Assembly (NCBI GenBank): GCA_014621425.1
Contig: JAANBB010000039.1
Location: 1-64,000 of the forward strand
Length of the DNA stretch: 64,000 nt
Direction: 5' to 3'
Origin: Cylindrodendrum hubeiense
Taxonomy: Eukaryota > Ascomycota > Sordariomycetes > Hypocreales > Nectriaceae
This document shows positions 53,402 through 64,000 of this stretch, one piece after another. Both the position numbers and the translations under genes were made by a program. Every line of letters begins with the position of its first letter. Positions within the stretch are counted from its first letter, which is position 1. The notes beneath the pieces are model-generated. The model searched no databases and was not told where the DNA came from. It worked only from the letters and a program-made list of their open reading frames with translations.

Positions 53402-56127
53402 TTAATGGAGTTCCGATGGCCTAAATCCCGTCCCATACCCTGTGTTGGGATCCTCTCGAGTCTGTTGGTGGTGTTGCTGTTGCTGGTATTGCTGCGGCTG
53501 GTAATGTTGCTGATATTGCGGTTGTTGGAATTGTGGTTGTTGGAATTGTGGTTGGAACTGTTGCTGCTGCTGTTGTTCTTGCTGCTGCCCTTGATAGAAC
53601 GCATCAAAATCTGTCCCTGCCATGGACATCGGTTCTGCCGGCTGCTCATCCATGCCGTCGTCAAACGTCATCTGCTCCGGTCTCCTCTGCCTCAGAGTCT
53701 CCTTGCCAACCCAGCTCAGATACACCGTCTCGTGAACGAGAACAAGTCCGCCGCTCCCGCGACCTTCCTTGTCATCCGCAGCGAAGCCATCCGCGTTCTC
53801 GAAATGCGGCTGCTTCTCAACGACGAAGACCTTGTGGTGGTTTCGGTAGGTCCGCCACGCGACGCCCACGAAGCCGAGGAACCAGACGATACCACTGACG
53901 ATGATGATCCAAGAAATGGCAGGCACGAGCCACCATTTGATAGTCTGGGCGATGTCGCTAGTCGGCTTGATCCAGGTGTTAACAACAGGCCAAAGACCGC
54001 CAATGGTGTAGATGGTGGCGCATACGACGCTCAGAACCGGGTTGATGTGTTTGCCCGTCATCTCGCGCCAAGTTAGAGGAGCCGTGGACTGGCTCCGGGT
54101 TTTATCAGTTTCTGCGGTTGCTGGTGGCCCTCTAATACGCAGGATCAGAATGCCAATGCCCAGGAACATGCCAAAGAAGGCGTTGATGGCATATGCACTC
54201 AGGTTCGTGAGCAGAGTGTAAGCGTTATCAGGCTTCATTCCCCACGTGGCAAAGATGAGTATGACGCAAGAAATGAGATGCAGGACGAAGGCGCCCACGG
54301 GTGTCCTTTCCGTATGCTCCTCCGGGGAGAACCAGCGAATGCGAAGGATCGAGGCGAACCATCCTTTCTTCTGGAACCACCCTAGGAGGCGGCCGAGTGA
54401 CAGGTCTGTGTCCTGAGCGAAGAACTTGGCAAAGGGAAGGATGCCCTCCTTGGCGATCTCCTGCTTAACACGGGCTGCTGTGTAAGTCATCACGATGATG
54501 TTGCCCATACTCGCAATGGCGAGGAAGGCATTGAAGATTCGGGTGCCAGTCTTATCACCAGAGACACGCCCAAGAGTCAGCTCAAAGAAGCGCTGAGCCA
54601 CGCCTCCTGCGGCGTTGATTTGTTCGTCCTTGGGGACAACAACCATCTATTGTCATATCAGTGATGAGAACTTGGCTCATAGGTGTGGATGAAAGACTCA
54701 CATATGAGATGTTGACGGCCATATAGAGCAGAACGACAGTAGTAACACCCAGGATCATAGCAATGGGGTGCTTCCTTCTAGGCCGACTGATCTCACCCAT
54801 GACGTAGTTGGGCTGCTCAAAGCCCGAGAAGGTAAATATAATGGCCAAAAACGCCTGGGCATACCCGTTGGCGTCACTGGAGGCGCCAGCAAAGGCACGA
54901 TCGGTGCTGGTGTTTTCCGTAATGACGTTGGGCGTATTCTTCAGGCCACCCGCTCCGACTACGATGGCGGTAACGATGATCAGCAGAAGGATCATGACCT
55001 TAATCATAGCCAGAATGTTGTTGAGAAAGATACCGCCTCGGCGAGAGACGGTGTGGATAAAGCAAGTGAGGGTCGCGATGCCAAGGGCAATGCCCCTGAC
55101 GGCGCCGTTGCTCGGGTTCTCGACGTCAGCAGCGCGGAGGACTCGAATGGCAAAGCTAATGGAGTTGCCAGCCATATTTCCCAATGCGATGAAGACGACG
55201 GCGAAGAGACAGGTGCTGAGAAGAACCGTGTTCTTGCGGTAGGCGGGTTTGCGGTAGACATATTGGAGATAGTTGAGATCACCACCACTTCGGGGGATGC
55301 TCTGCTCGACGCCATTGATGATGAAGCGGGGGACGTTCAGCCCGTACTCGATATAAACGTGCATTCCACAGAGGCAGTAGATGATGCCCGCAAACCAGAG
55401 GAGCAGAGCGGCGCCGGTTGAGTGGGTGCCCTGCATGACACGCTGTGGCGAGTTGAAGATGCCGGTTCCTAGAGAATGCGTGTTAGTGATTTGAGACTTA
55501 GTGTCTAGGGTAGGTGGTTTTGGCGAGCTGCCTCCCTTCAAAACCACCACAGCCACCGTGAAACCACCATGAAAACCACCACCATACGTCTTTCGCGCAG
55601 AACTACTGCGCATAGTGGCATCGACTAATAATTGGCGTCCGAGTCTCGAGAATCAGTTGGAATGGACTCTCGGAGAAACCTTGACTAATGGAAACGTCCT
55701 AGGAGCGATGGAACCTGGTCCGAGCAGGCGCGAGCCCGGGATATGGTTCCTTCCTGGACAAAATCATCCCCACTTGGGTGGCTCCAACCAAGCTGTCAAG
55801 CACGACCCAAACACAAATTCAACCTCAACTTCAACTTCGACTTCAACGTTGATGTCTCGTCTTTCTTTTTCTTCTCCTTTCGATATCGATAATGAAAGAA
55901 CACCCCCCACGCGACAAAGCCAGAGAGGCTCGTGACTTACCAATCATTCGGTTCATTACCAGGCACATGACGTCGAAGTAGCCCAGTCGAAACCGCTCCT
56001 TAGGCGCAACGGTCACAATCTCGTTAGGATTCTCTGGTGGAGGGAGCCCATCACTGCTCATGGACGCGTCGTCACGCGCAGGGGCCGACGAGCGGAAGCC
56101 GCTGACAGATGGAGGGAAATCGTCCAT
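53402..56127 (-). CDS. Amino-acid permease (APC superfamily, LAT/Mup1-like) with Gln-rich tail
   Basis: Three exons (56127-55941, 55468-54702, 54646-53402) give 732 aa. The first intron is 472 nt, by far the longest in the window; the second is 55 nt. The first junction makes FDVMCLVMNRMIGTGIFNSPQRVM, the TM1 unwound motif G-x-G that holds the amino-acid backbone. About 60 cytosolic residues precede it. Twelve hydrophobic segments are visible, including AFLAIIFTFSGFEQPNYVMGEISRP (TM6 region). The extracellular loop near 120 contains NGVEQSIPRSGGDLNYLQYVY. The last 60 residues are rich in Gln, Phe, Pro and Tyr (for example QGQQQEQQQQQQFQPQ), which is unusual for a permease. Methionine or a large neutral amino acid is a possible substrate, but this is not provable here. 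Confidence 0.88.
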
Positions 56128-57406
56128 TGTTCCGTGGTGCTCGCCAACTTCACTGGACAAGAGTCGGTCACGATTCAATGAAGACAGAGCTGAGCAGGTA
56201 GCGAAGACGAGGCGACACAACGGACTCGGAGACCCGGGGCGTCAAGCGTTAAGTAACGCATCTCGGCTGTGTCACAGCAAGCCCTTGGCAACACACACGG
56301 CAGCCGGGCGAACAGCCGTGTCCCAGAATGGTGTGGGCTGCACGCCAAAGACACGACGTTCTGGAAGCCTCGCCTCGTCTTGTGATCCTGCCCGTGCGTC
56401 TGCAGTTGCCTACCCGCCCTAAACACCGAATGCGAGTCTCAGGCAGATTTCGCCCAGCCTTATCGAGCTGTCTGCCTCGCGCCCCCTCGCCTGCCCTCGA
56501 ACATGTCGGAAACAGGCCGTAATGAGGGCGTTTATAGCGTTGCCGGTATCCTTCTAGGACCAATCCACTGCCCTGCGTCGACACAGCCACAACACTTGAG
56601 AACGCCAAGCCGAGCTGAATGACCTGCGGTGGACAAAATAACCCAACGCGGGGAAGCGGGCTAGCAGGACCTTGGCGTATTGACCGGAATTGTGATGACG
56701 ACGGGCCATTATCAACCCGCGTCTCACAGTCTGATAAGAGTGGCTCACCCTCTGATTGAGTTCGATAGCTCTAGCGGCCAGGGCGGTTAACCGTGCCGAG
56801 AGTCAAATTGGGCCAAATTCTGGCCAAATATTGATTCAGTTATTCTGTCACCCCCATCAATACAGGTTCTCGCCCAGCTATCCTATATTGGCAACATATC
56901 TGTCGGCCCCCGGGAAATGTACCATCAACCCACCGTCTGGCTTGCTAGCCCATCGGATGTGACGCTGCCTGCATGACCATCTGCGTCTTCTAGTCGTCGA
57001 TTTTCAGGACCGAACCTCTTCTGCTTGGGCTTGTCTCAGCCCAGGCCCACCGCCCACACACGCCCACACACAAACACATGCACACGACCAATTTAGCCAG
57101 CCTCACTTTCCCTTATCCCCCTACCGAGTGCTGAAGCAGTGCCCCCTCCCCGGTCCTCTTAACACACCTTATCCACCACTCTTGTTTCTGTCTTCTGTGT
57201 CACCATCGCATCCAGTCGAGCCTGCAGCCTAATTAGCTGCGGTTTCTTATGAACATAGCCGCCCCTACGAGCGGGTCCCTGCATGTCACTGTTCTTCTCT
57301 TCTCTTCTCTGTAATCCCTCATCTTTACAGTCTCACAGTTGACTCGCCTATTACCGTAAACCTCAACGTCCCCCGAGTTCCCTTCAGCAGCCGGGGGCAG
57401 CTCCTG
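56128..57406. other. 1.3 kb divergent intergenic region
   Basis: Promoters of the permease (-) and the unknown CxC gene (+). A CA-rich stretch at about 57050-57085 and a TTCTCTTCTC pyrimidine tract near 57295 precede the + gene. CATCTTTACAG at 57321-57331 could be a leader-intron acceptor. No coding region is supported. Confidence 0.5.
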
Positions 57407-60395
57407 ATGGCAGGCGTAATACAGCCTGGAGACATCATTAACTTTGGACGGTTGGCCTGGGACATCTACCGATACGGCTGGTCCGACGATCTCAACGCAA
57501 GTGAGTGCTTACTGCCCACATCCCAGCTTCCTGTTGGGGCGACCGCGAGGCTCCCCAGGCGAAATCGCTTCCTTAGCTCTCAGCACAAACCACCCAGCGC
57601 AACCCATCTGCGAATCCTTCAGCTCTCTCCTGCCCATTCGGCATTATCTACTATGTGTTTGTACAGTATGCTAAACTTTAATCAGCGAGACAATACATCG
57701 AGTTTGGTAAAGACGTCAAGTACCTCGCCGAGAGCCTCGACATCCTCACAAGGGTCGTCGCCCAGGCCAACTCATCGCTTCAAAGGCAGGGCGGATACAA
57801 CGTTGTAGCACGATGGGATCGCTCGTCCTTGGGCCAAATTATCGGCGACTACCACGCCACGCTTCGTGAATGCCATGAATTACTCGGAGCAAATGAGCGG
57901 TACCGCGGCGGGGGCAATGCGTTCCGCAACATTGAATGGAACGTCCTTGTCCAGCCAACTGCCGACCAACTGCGTCAGCGGATTGCTCTGCATAACTCCA
58001 AGGTTCTTCATGTATTGAAGCCCTTCGAGATGTAAGTTTTTCTCGCTGTCAGGAAATCTAGCCCAACGCTAACTCCCGCAGCGATCTCCTCTGCAGGGTT
58101 CGACAGGACATCCAACTCATGCACCATGACCTTGTCCAGAGGATCAACGCTGTTCATCATGACATCTATCGAATTATGGGCGTGCTCGTCCCTGACCTCG
58201 AGCAGGCGCTTAACCAACAGGCTCAACGGCATATCATCCTCATTGATGTTCCAATCGACGTGGCAGAACGATTTCGCTTCGAGGCTCTCACGGAACGGCC
58301 GGAATACCGCACCGACGCCGATTTCGAGCTGGAGGAACTGTCCGATGCATTCATATTGAACTTCAACAAAGCAACTGTCAACTTTACGAGTGGCATGATC
58401 GTTACTGAGCGTATCCCACCTACTGACCAATACGTCAACCTTCTAAAGTGCGTTTGGCTCGTCAAACGGATACGGGAGTCACCGCCCCTTCAGAATGCTG
58501 GTCAGGACTCACACTGGCCTTCATATGTCCGGCAGCTCGAAGACGTGAGTCAGACCTGTGCTGAACACTGATACCACTTCTCTAACTCTCCCAGGATCTG
58601 TCGTCCCAATGCGCTCGGTTTGGGCAAGAGCTTGTAAAGCCAGAGCTTATTACACCCATGATGAGGCGTGATGTGTTCTCAATCTGGCCAGACAGAGAAC
58701 CAACGCCTCTAGTGCCTGTTGTTACAGGAGACGAGATGATGGAGCAACTGCTCGAAGTGTACGCCCCCCTTTGATAACAACCAAGCACTTCTGGTGAACG
58801 GAAGCTGACCTCAACTAGACCACTTCAAAGCCCTGCGCCAAACGTCGAACAAAAAGCCAAGCTTCTTAGGCGTATGGGCGCAGATGGCCGGAGATTTCGA
58901 ATCATGATAACAGGAACCGAGCAAACGCCATCAGGGCGACCAAGACGACAAAGTATGTCTTGAAATCTATCCTCGGGACCCTTTACTAACCCGAGTTACA
59001 GCCGAGGTTATTGACTTTGATATTTCTTCTGTCATCATCAACCCCCAATACGCCCTGCCAAACAACCCCGGGATGATTCGGGAGATGATTCTTAGGCGGG
59101 ACGAGAGGACCGCAAGGATGGCATTTACCAAGTTGAGCCATGTCCTTAAATTCCAACAAGCTATCACCGGGTTTAAACCCTTCGAGTCCTACACACAATA
59201 CAACGTCATGGTCAGCTTCGTCATCGTTGGCCGCAAAGATCCCCTCGTTGAGAAAGCATCCATGCAGCTCTGGATTCCAAAGGAGGTCGGCGGGTCACTC
59301 GTCACTACTAGTGATGTCGCGGCTGATGCGACACAAATACCTTCCCCTTCCCGGTCAGGCTCAATGGCGGCATCCAGCTCTGGCGGCATCCCAACTTCGC
59401 CGGGCTTCGGCCGCGACACCTTCACATCGTCACCAAACCCATTTAGAACGTCCGGAGATCGGCTCTCGGCGAGTCCACCAGGCTGGCAATCCGGTCTTCA
59501 GACAATCCCACAGCGACAACCTCCAAGCCCAGGAATGTTTTCCACCTCGTGGCCACGGCAGGGCTCACCAGCTACCATGGGGACCACACCACCAGATAGG
59601 CAAGGATTCCTGGGGAATCTGCAGTCACCAACTCGCAGGCCAGTTGGTCAGCCACCATCATCGCGTCGGGGTAACACATCAACTACCACTGCATCAAATA
59701 CTACCAATGGGTTCTCGCCAGGTCGCTCTCTCAGTGTCTCTAGCGCAGTCTCAATAAGTGCCGTCTCCAACACCAGTAACTCTTCAGGGAGTGATGTACG
59801 CAGCACAACCATCTCGACGGGGACCAATACGACAGGCCTCTTGCATCGACGACCGCCGAAGCCAATGCTTGTGCTGTTCACTCAGAACCCGCAAGACGGC
59901 AAGACGTCGTTTGTCACTATTCAAATCGATGAAGAGACCTCTGTGAACCCCGACCGCTGCAACTGTCGGAGGTCCGGGAGAGAGGGAACCAATTGTCCCA
60001 TTGCCGCTATCGAGAAGCGCAACGGTGACGCAGATCTAGCTGCGAGGCGGTACGAGACGACTTCTTTGACGGGTGGGGAGATGGACTGGAATATTGCGCG
60101 TCTCGCGCTCAACAACCCGGCCTCAACGAGCAACTCCGCCACATGGGAAAAGTTGAAGCGCCTGAGCATCATGTTCCCGGATGGCAGCCCAAGGGCTGCC
60201 TTCGGCGGCACGCCAAACCAATGCCGTTGCAGAGCCAGGACTCAGGGCGAGCTGACGGACTGCCTGAACAACGGCCATAAGGGGCTGTGGGGCAAGGTGC
60301 AGGAGGTCTACAGGAGGCAGGCGAATGCATATCACCAGACCAGGTATGGAGCGCAGCAGCAGGTTGTAAATGGACTGATGACGAGGAATGAATGA
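57407..60395 (+). CDS. Uncharacterised six-exon protein: helical N-terminus and paired CxC modules
   Basis: Exons 57407-57500, 57686-58031, 58082-58544, 58595-58758, 58819-58952 and 59002-60395 give 864 aa. Residues 1-200 (MAGVIQPGDIINFGRLAWDI ... QYIEFGKDVKYLAESLDILT ... YHATLRECHELLGANERY) are helical and resemble, by pattern only, N-terminal domains of fungal NLR-like signalling proteins; no NACHT or NB-ARC motif follows. A middle alpha/beta region (about 380-490) contains FDISSVIINPQYALPNNP and VMVSFVIVGRKDPLVEKASM. A Ser/Pro/Thr-rich disordered stretch spans about 500-690. The end has two matching cysteine modules: Cys720-x-Cys-x9-Cys732 (RCNCRRSGREGTNC) and Cys808-x-Cys-x10-Cys821 (QCRCRARTQGELTDC), separated by a helical span with MDWNIARLALN and WEKLKRLSIMFP. 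The six cysteines may bind zinc. I do not recognise the family and assign no function. Confidence 0.8.
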
Positions 60396-60703
60396 ATTGA
60401 GGTTATACCACGAGACAAGGTTAGAATAATGCGACAATGTAGATTAGACCTGCTGCTGGGTTGCCGCTGGAAGGCACATCAGGTGGCTTTTATGTCAAGA
60501 ATACGGTAAAAGGCCATATATAGTCATGAATCAAGGGGTATATTTAGTTGACGCACAATCGCCCACCGCTATTTTACTTGTCTCTCCGCGAAGCCAGAAT
60601 TAGATGATGCGCGGTAGTCTCAAAATCAACGTCTTTACCCCATCGGAAACGCCGTCCTCCAAACAATAAACACAAAAACTCCTTCTTTTGTCCCTTTGGC
60701 AGT
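60396..60703. other. intergenic, convergent gene ends
   Basis: Short AT-rich gap; nothing recognisable. Confidence 0.6.
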
Positions 60704-62534
60704 CTAACCCTGCTTCTCTGGCTTCTGCTGCTCGATGCTCTGCTCCCTGCTGGATCCGGCGATGGGAGCGTCCTGAGGTGTTTCGTTGAGGACGACGTTG
60801 GTCACGGAGCGGCCGGCATCGATGTCCTCCTCCATCTCCTCGGGCAGAGCCAGGTTGAGGAACATACAGATGAAGGCGGTGACGGCAAAGCCAGTCTCCA
60901 TGACGAGGATGATGGCATCGAAGAAGCCCTGGAGGGATCGGTTGTCGCCGCTGTAGGTGAAGACGTTGTCGAAGTAGGTGGGGAGGAGTGTGGCGCCAAA
61001 ACCGAGTGAGAGACCGGCCGTGAGGATGAAGCGGTTGCGGCGGGTGAAGGGGACGCCCTTAGTAATGATGGACAGGCCAGAAACAGCGACAGCGCTGAAG
61101 AGGAAGGTGGTCATACCACCGAGGACAGCCGAGGGAATAGCGATCAGCGAGGCGGCAAACTTGGTGAAGATGCCCATGATGAGCAGGAACATGGCACAGG
61201 CGAGACCAGCCTTGCGGTTGGCGCAGCGCGTAAGGACGATGACACCGTTGTTCTGAGCAAAGACACTGCCGGGGGTCATGGTCATGAGGGCACCGATGCA
61301 TCCAGCGAGGGCGTCAGACAGGATACCGCCCTGGATTCGTGACTCGTAGGTGGGTCCAGTGACTTCGAGCTTCGAGACATCGCAGGTGGCCGTGATATCA
61401 CCGATGGCCTCGGTGGCAAGGATGAGGAAGACTGCCATGAGAGGCAAGACGAGAGGGCCGTAGACGGTCAGGGGGAAGGTGTGGACCCAGGCGAAAGAGG
61501 CGACGGGGGCTGAGTCGATGCTGGAGCGGTCGAAGTAGCCACAGGCAGCGGCGATGATGCAGCCCGTCAGGAGACCGATGATGACGGAGGTGGACTTCAT
61601 GATAGGAGAGCCGAAGCGCTCGCAGAGCATGATAGTGAGGAAGACGGAGAAACCGAGGCCCAGGAACTCTGCGGAGCCCCAGGGGAGAGGGTGGGGAGCA
61701 TTGATGGTGGGACACATGGCGTAAAGGCCTTCGGTAGTATACGCGCAACTGCCGCTACCTCCCATCCAGTTCTGGAAGCCCGTCTTAATCAGCTTGACAC
61801 CAATGAGCATGACGGTGGGGCCAGTGACGATTGGCGGCAGCAGACGGAGCAGGATTCTGGCGGGCACGAAGGAGATGAGGATCTCAAAAAGGGAACAGAC
61901 TGCAGCTGTTCCAAGGATGGCGCCGTAGCCCTTAGGGCAGGGTAGAAGAGTGCCATCGTCAGCGGTGGGACAGTAGCCATTGGCATACATCTGGGTGAAT
62001 GTGCCCTGCGCGATGGGAATGACGCTGAATGAGATACCCACAACGGAGAGGATACCGGTTCCAATGTAATACCTGATTGGCGTTAGTGAAACGAGCTCAA
62101 CTGTGCAATTGACGGGACAAGACCTACTTGGTACCCCAGATTCTGAAGCGAGTGATTTGAATGGCAGAAAAGATACCCGAGACAATCAGGGCAGTCGACA
62201 CCAGATACTGCTGCTGATCGGCCTCCAAGTTGGCGGAGCTGGCGATAATCATGGGAGGTGTGATGATACCAGCCAACATAGCCAAAGCGTGCTGGAATCC
62301 CAGGAGCAGGGCGAGGAAAACGGGCATCTTGTCGTTGAGGCCAAAGAAGGGGCTAGCCTGGGTCGACCTCTTCATGAAGGGAAGGTTGGGGCGGAAGAGG
62401 AAGGCATAGTCGTAGTCGCCAATGAGGCCATCGCGAGTGGTGAAGGCCTTCTTGACGGAAGTGAGTCGCTGGCCAAAGGTCTTGGAGGGAGCCTCCTCGG
62501 GCACGATGCTTCGGGGACCTTGATCTTCATCCAT
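60704..62534 (-). CDS. uapA: Uric acid/xanthine:H+ symporter (NAT/NCS2 family, UapA/UapC type)
   Basis: Two exons (62534-62128, 62072-60704; 55-nt intron GTAGGT..TCAG) give 591 aa. The long N-terminus and TM1 with LLGFQHALAMLAG contain the family QH motif. The substrate-site residues known from Aspergillus UapA are in place: Glu357 in ATEAIGDITATCDVSKLEV (UapA Glu356) and Gln409 in the NAT signature SVFAQNNGVIVLTRCANR (UapA Gln408, Asn409). Residue numbers are offset by just one from UapA, so no large indel precedes them. The C-terminal tail carries acidic EEMEEDIDAGRS, similar to the UapA endocytosis signal region. The protein takes up urate and xanthine at the plasma membrane as nitrogen sources. 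UapA versus UapC orthology cannot be settled here. Promoter sites for nitrogen and purine control are listed separately. Confidence 0.94.
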
Positions 62535-62783
62535 TGCGGTGGTTGAAGTTGATGAAAGGTCGAGGTGGTCTGAGGGAATGCGTCACTAAGAGAGATGAAC
62601 GACTCGACAGGGGTGGTGAGACGATGTAACTGTCTTCAGCGCGTCGACTGGTGAAGTCGTTTAAATCCCGTGTTTGCAGTGAAGGTGCACTCGAATTGGA
62701 ATCACAAGTGGACGGACATGGACGATCTAAAATATGAATTCGCAATTGAGCGTCGCAACGGGAGTCTGAGCGGCGATGCGCAT

Positions 62784-62795
62784 CGGATGGGGCCG
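62784..62795. promoter_or_regulatory. CGG-N6-CCG, candidate UaY/Ppr1-type site
   Basis: CGGATGGGGCCG lies 250 bp upstream of the purine permease ATG; with the preceding T it reads TCGG-N6-CCGC, one base from the UaY consensus TCGG-N6-CCGA. In Aspergillus, UaY activates purine genes through this site when uric acid is present. Spacing and position fit, but the match is short. Confidence 0.5.
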
Positions 62796-62833
62796 CGTCG
62801 CGTGGTTCTGGCGCCGCCGGCCAGCCGTGACGC

Positions 62834-62885
62834 TGATAGTTCTGCGCCGATGGTCTGGTTAGAAGCTGGAGAGATAGCTTATCAG
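62834..62885. promoter_or_regulatory. cluster of three HGATAR sites (AreA/GATA factor)
   Basis: TGATAG at 62834-62839, AGATAG at 62872-62877 and CTTATCAG at 62878-62885 (TGATAA on the minus strand) lie 300-350 bp upstream of the purine permease ATG; the last two form an inverted pair. Paired GATA sites are bound by AreA, the nitrogen-limitation activator. Confidence 0.5.
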
Positions 62886-64000
62886 TGATTCTCCAGTCGC
62901 AAAGAGCAAGGTGAGTGGCTAGGATGCAAGTTGCAAGTGGGTGTAGCGGGTCTTCAGACCTGGTGGAGTGGCCAAGATCGGTGACATCGAATGACTAGGT
63001 ACGTGCTAGGCTAGCCGAGTGAAGCCTGGACAAGTCTGGACGGGGAAGGCGAGACTCTGCGCGCTCCCGGACACAGGCTTTGCGGTCTCTGACCCTTGTG
63101 ATACCGATCCCATAAGCAAGCTGTCCGTTATCAAAGCTGGGGTCGGCGGGCGGACGAGGCCACCACAGGCTGCGTGGGGGAAGGGTTGTTGTGCATGCAC
63201 AGGCATGTTGCCTTCACTCGTCGCCAATTGGATCGATGAGATGCTGGCCCAAAGCCGGGGAGGAGGCCGGGGTGGACGGCGCCGTCCATCATCGCAAACC
63301 GCCACCACCGATGCAGAGGCTTCGCTAGCTTTGAGCATGTTTGTGTTGGTGGTGGTGATGGGGACGGACAGACCTCTTAGCTGCATGGCATGGCGAGCCG
63401 CACGTGAAGCCGCGAACGCTTTCGAGGGCGACAAGGGTAAGGGATCCGGCCGAAACGACTTTGAGCTGTGAGACGCTGGACGGAGGGCCGCGCTAGATCG
63501 TGGGCTTACGGATGGGGCGGAGATTGTGGCGCTGTCCCCATGGTTCGCCGTCCATCCAAGTTGCGTTTCTTTATCTTGAGGCGCTCGTGGCCATGACCGG
63601 GTTTCCTTGGCTCAAGATATGCTACCTGATGCACGTCGCAGCTGGCGGCCTTTGCTCGGATGCGGACATTCGACTCGCTCGTGGGGTAGCGCAATACAGA
63701 GTGAGACACGCAGACAGCTGGGGAAGAGGTGTGCTTGGTCGTCGGGCATCGGCCGTGTCCGGTTGTGATATCTCTGAGCGAGGCTAGAAAGTCGTCGGAC
63801 AACGGCGTGATGCAGCCTTGGACCTCAGCGAGGATGGGCGCCGACGGGCATCGGGCCTTGAGATTTCATTTCGGTTGATGCTGATATCGTAGACGATGCG
63901 ATGACGGAGCGAAAACGGATAACTTCTAGAGATTAATTGGCAGAGGCTCCGAAGGTCGGTCGACCCCCGTGTCGGAATCGATTGTCCCAAGCCGCCAGCG

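Larger units (their letters stand above)
62535..64000. other. upstream region of the purine permease to window end
   Basis: Apart from the regulatory sites listed, I see no gene. A 150-codon frame at 63019-63471 starts at GTG, is Gly/Arg/Ala-rich and has no motif. Confidence 0.5.

Noticed and set aside
63019..63471. 150-codon frame in the last intergenic region
   Set aside because: It starts at GTG, has skewed Gly/Arg/Ala composition, no motif, and an overlapping frame of similar length on the other strand.

Overview
This is nuclear DNA from a filamentous ascomycete. Short introns (mostly 50-90 nt, GTRNGY donors, CTAAC-type branch sites, YAG acceptors), genes about 2.5 kb apart, CT-rich leaders and the gene set (Iks1 kinase, UPF0590, UapA-type purine permease, Zn2Cys6 regulator, fungal Cet1 triphosphatase) all point to Pezizomycotina. 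Sordariomycetes, probably Hypocreales, is my inference. I support 23 protein genes; exon structures were derived by hand from splice signals and reading frame, and each adds up to an intact frame.

Layout. 1-13.3 kb: 3' part of a DCAF7/WDR68-type WD40 gene (+), zinc-free quinone oxidoreductase (-), SPT5 (+), a small mitochondrial membrane protein (+), a 2.4 kb gap, IKS1-type kinase (-). 14-25 kb: Zn2Cys6 regulator (+) followed by a DHA1 MFS exporter (+), PBDC1/Chp1-type eEF1A chaperone (+), an unknown protein (+), a second DHA1 MFS exporter (-). 26.8-40 kb: UPF0590/DUF1769 protein (-), phosphopantetheine adenylyltransferase (+), an unknown small protein (-), membrane alpha/beta hydrolase (+), small cupin (-), FBXO31-type F-box protein (+), a small membrane protein (+). 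41.7-52.8 kb: sulfite oxidase (+), 26S proteasome subunit RPN2 (-), mRNA-capping triphosphatase CET1 (+). 53.4-62.5 kb: amino-acid permease with a glutamine-rich tail (-), an unknown six-exon protein with paired CxC modules (+), uric acid/xanthine permease (-).

Most genes are housekeeping and unrelated to each other: transcription elongation and capping (SPT5, CET1), proteostasis (RPN2, PBDC1, FBXO31-like, DCAF7-like), cofactor and sulfur metabolism (PPAT, sulfite oxidase) and transport (two MFS, amino acid, purine). There is no biosynthetic cluster core, no CRISPR, no intact transposon and no convincing tRNA. The points most worth following are the unknown protein at 57.4-60.4 kb; the CGG-N6-CCG plus GATA array upstream of the purine permease; a CGG-N8-CCG palindrome in the promoter of the Zn2Cys6 gene next to an exporter; in-frame tandem splice acceptors in SPT5; a stop codon placed alone after the last intron of an MFS gene; and a 12-bp minisatellite with a 15-G run near the sulfite oxidase gene.
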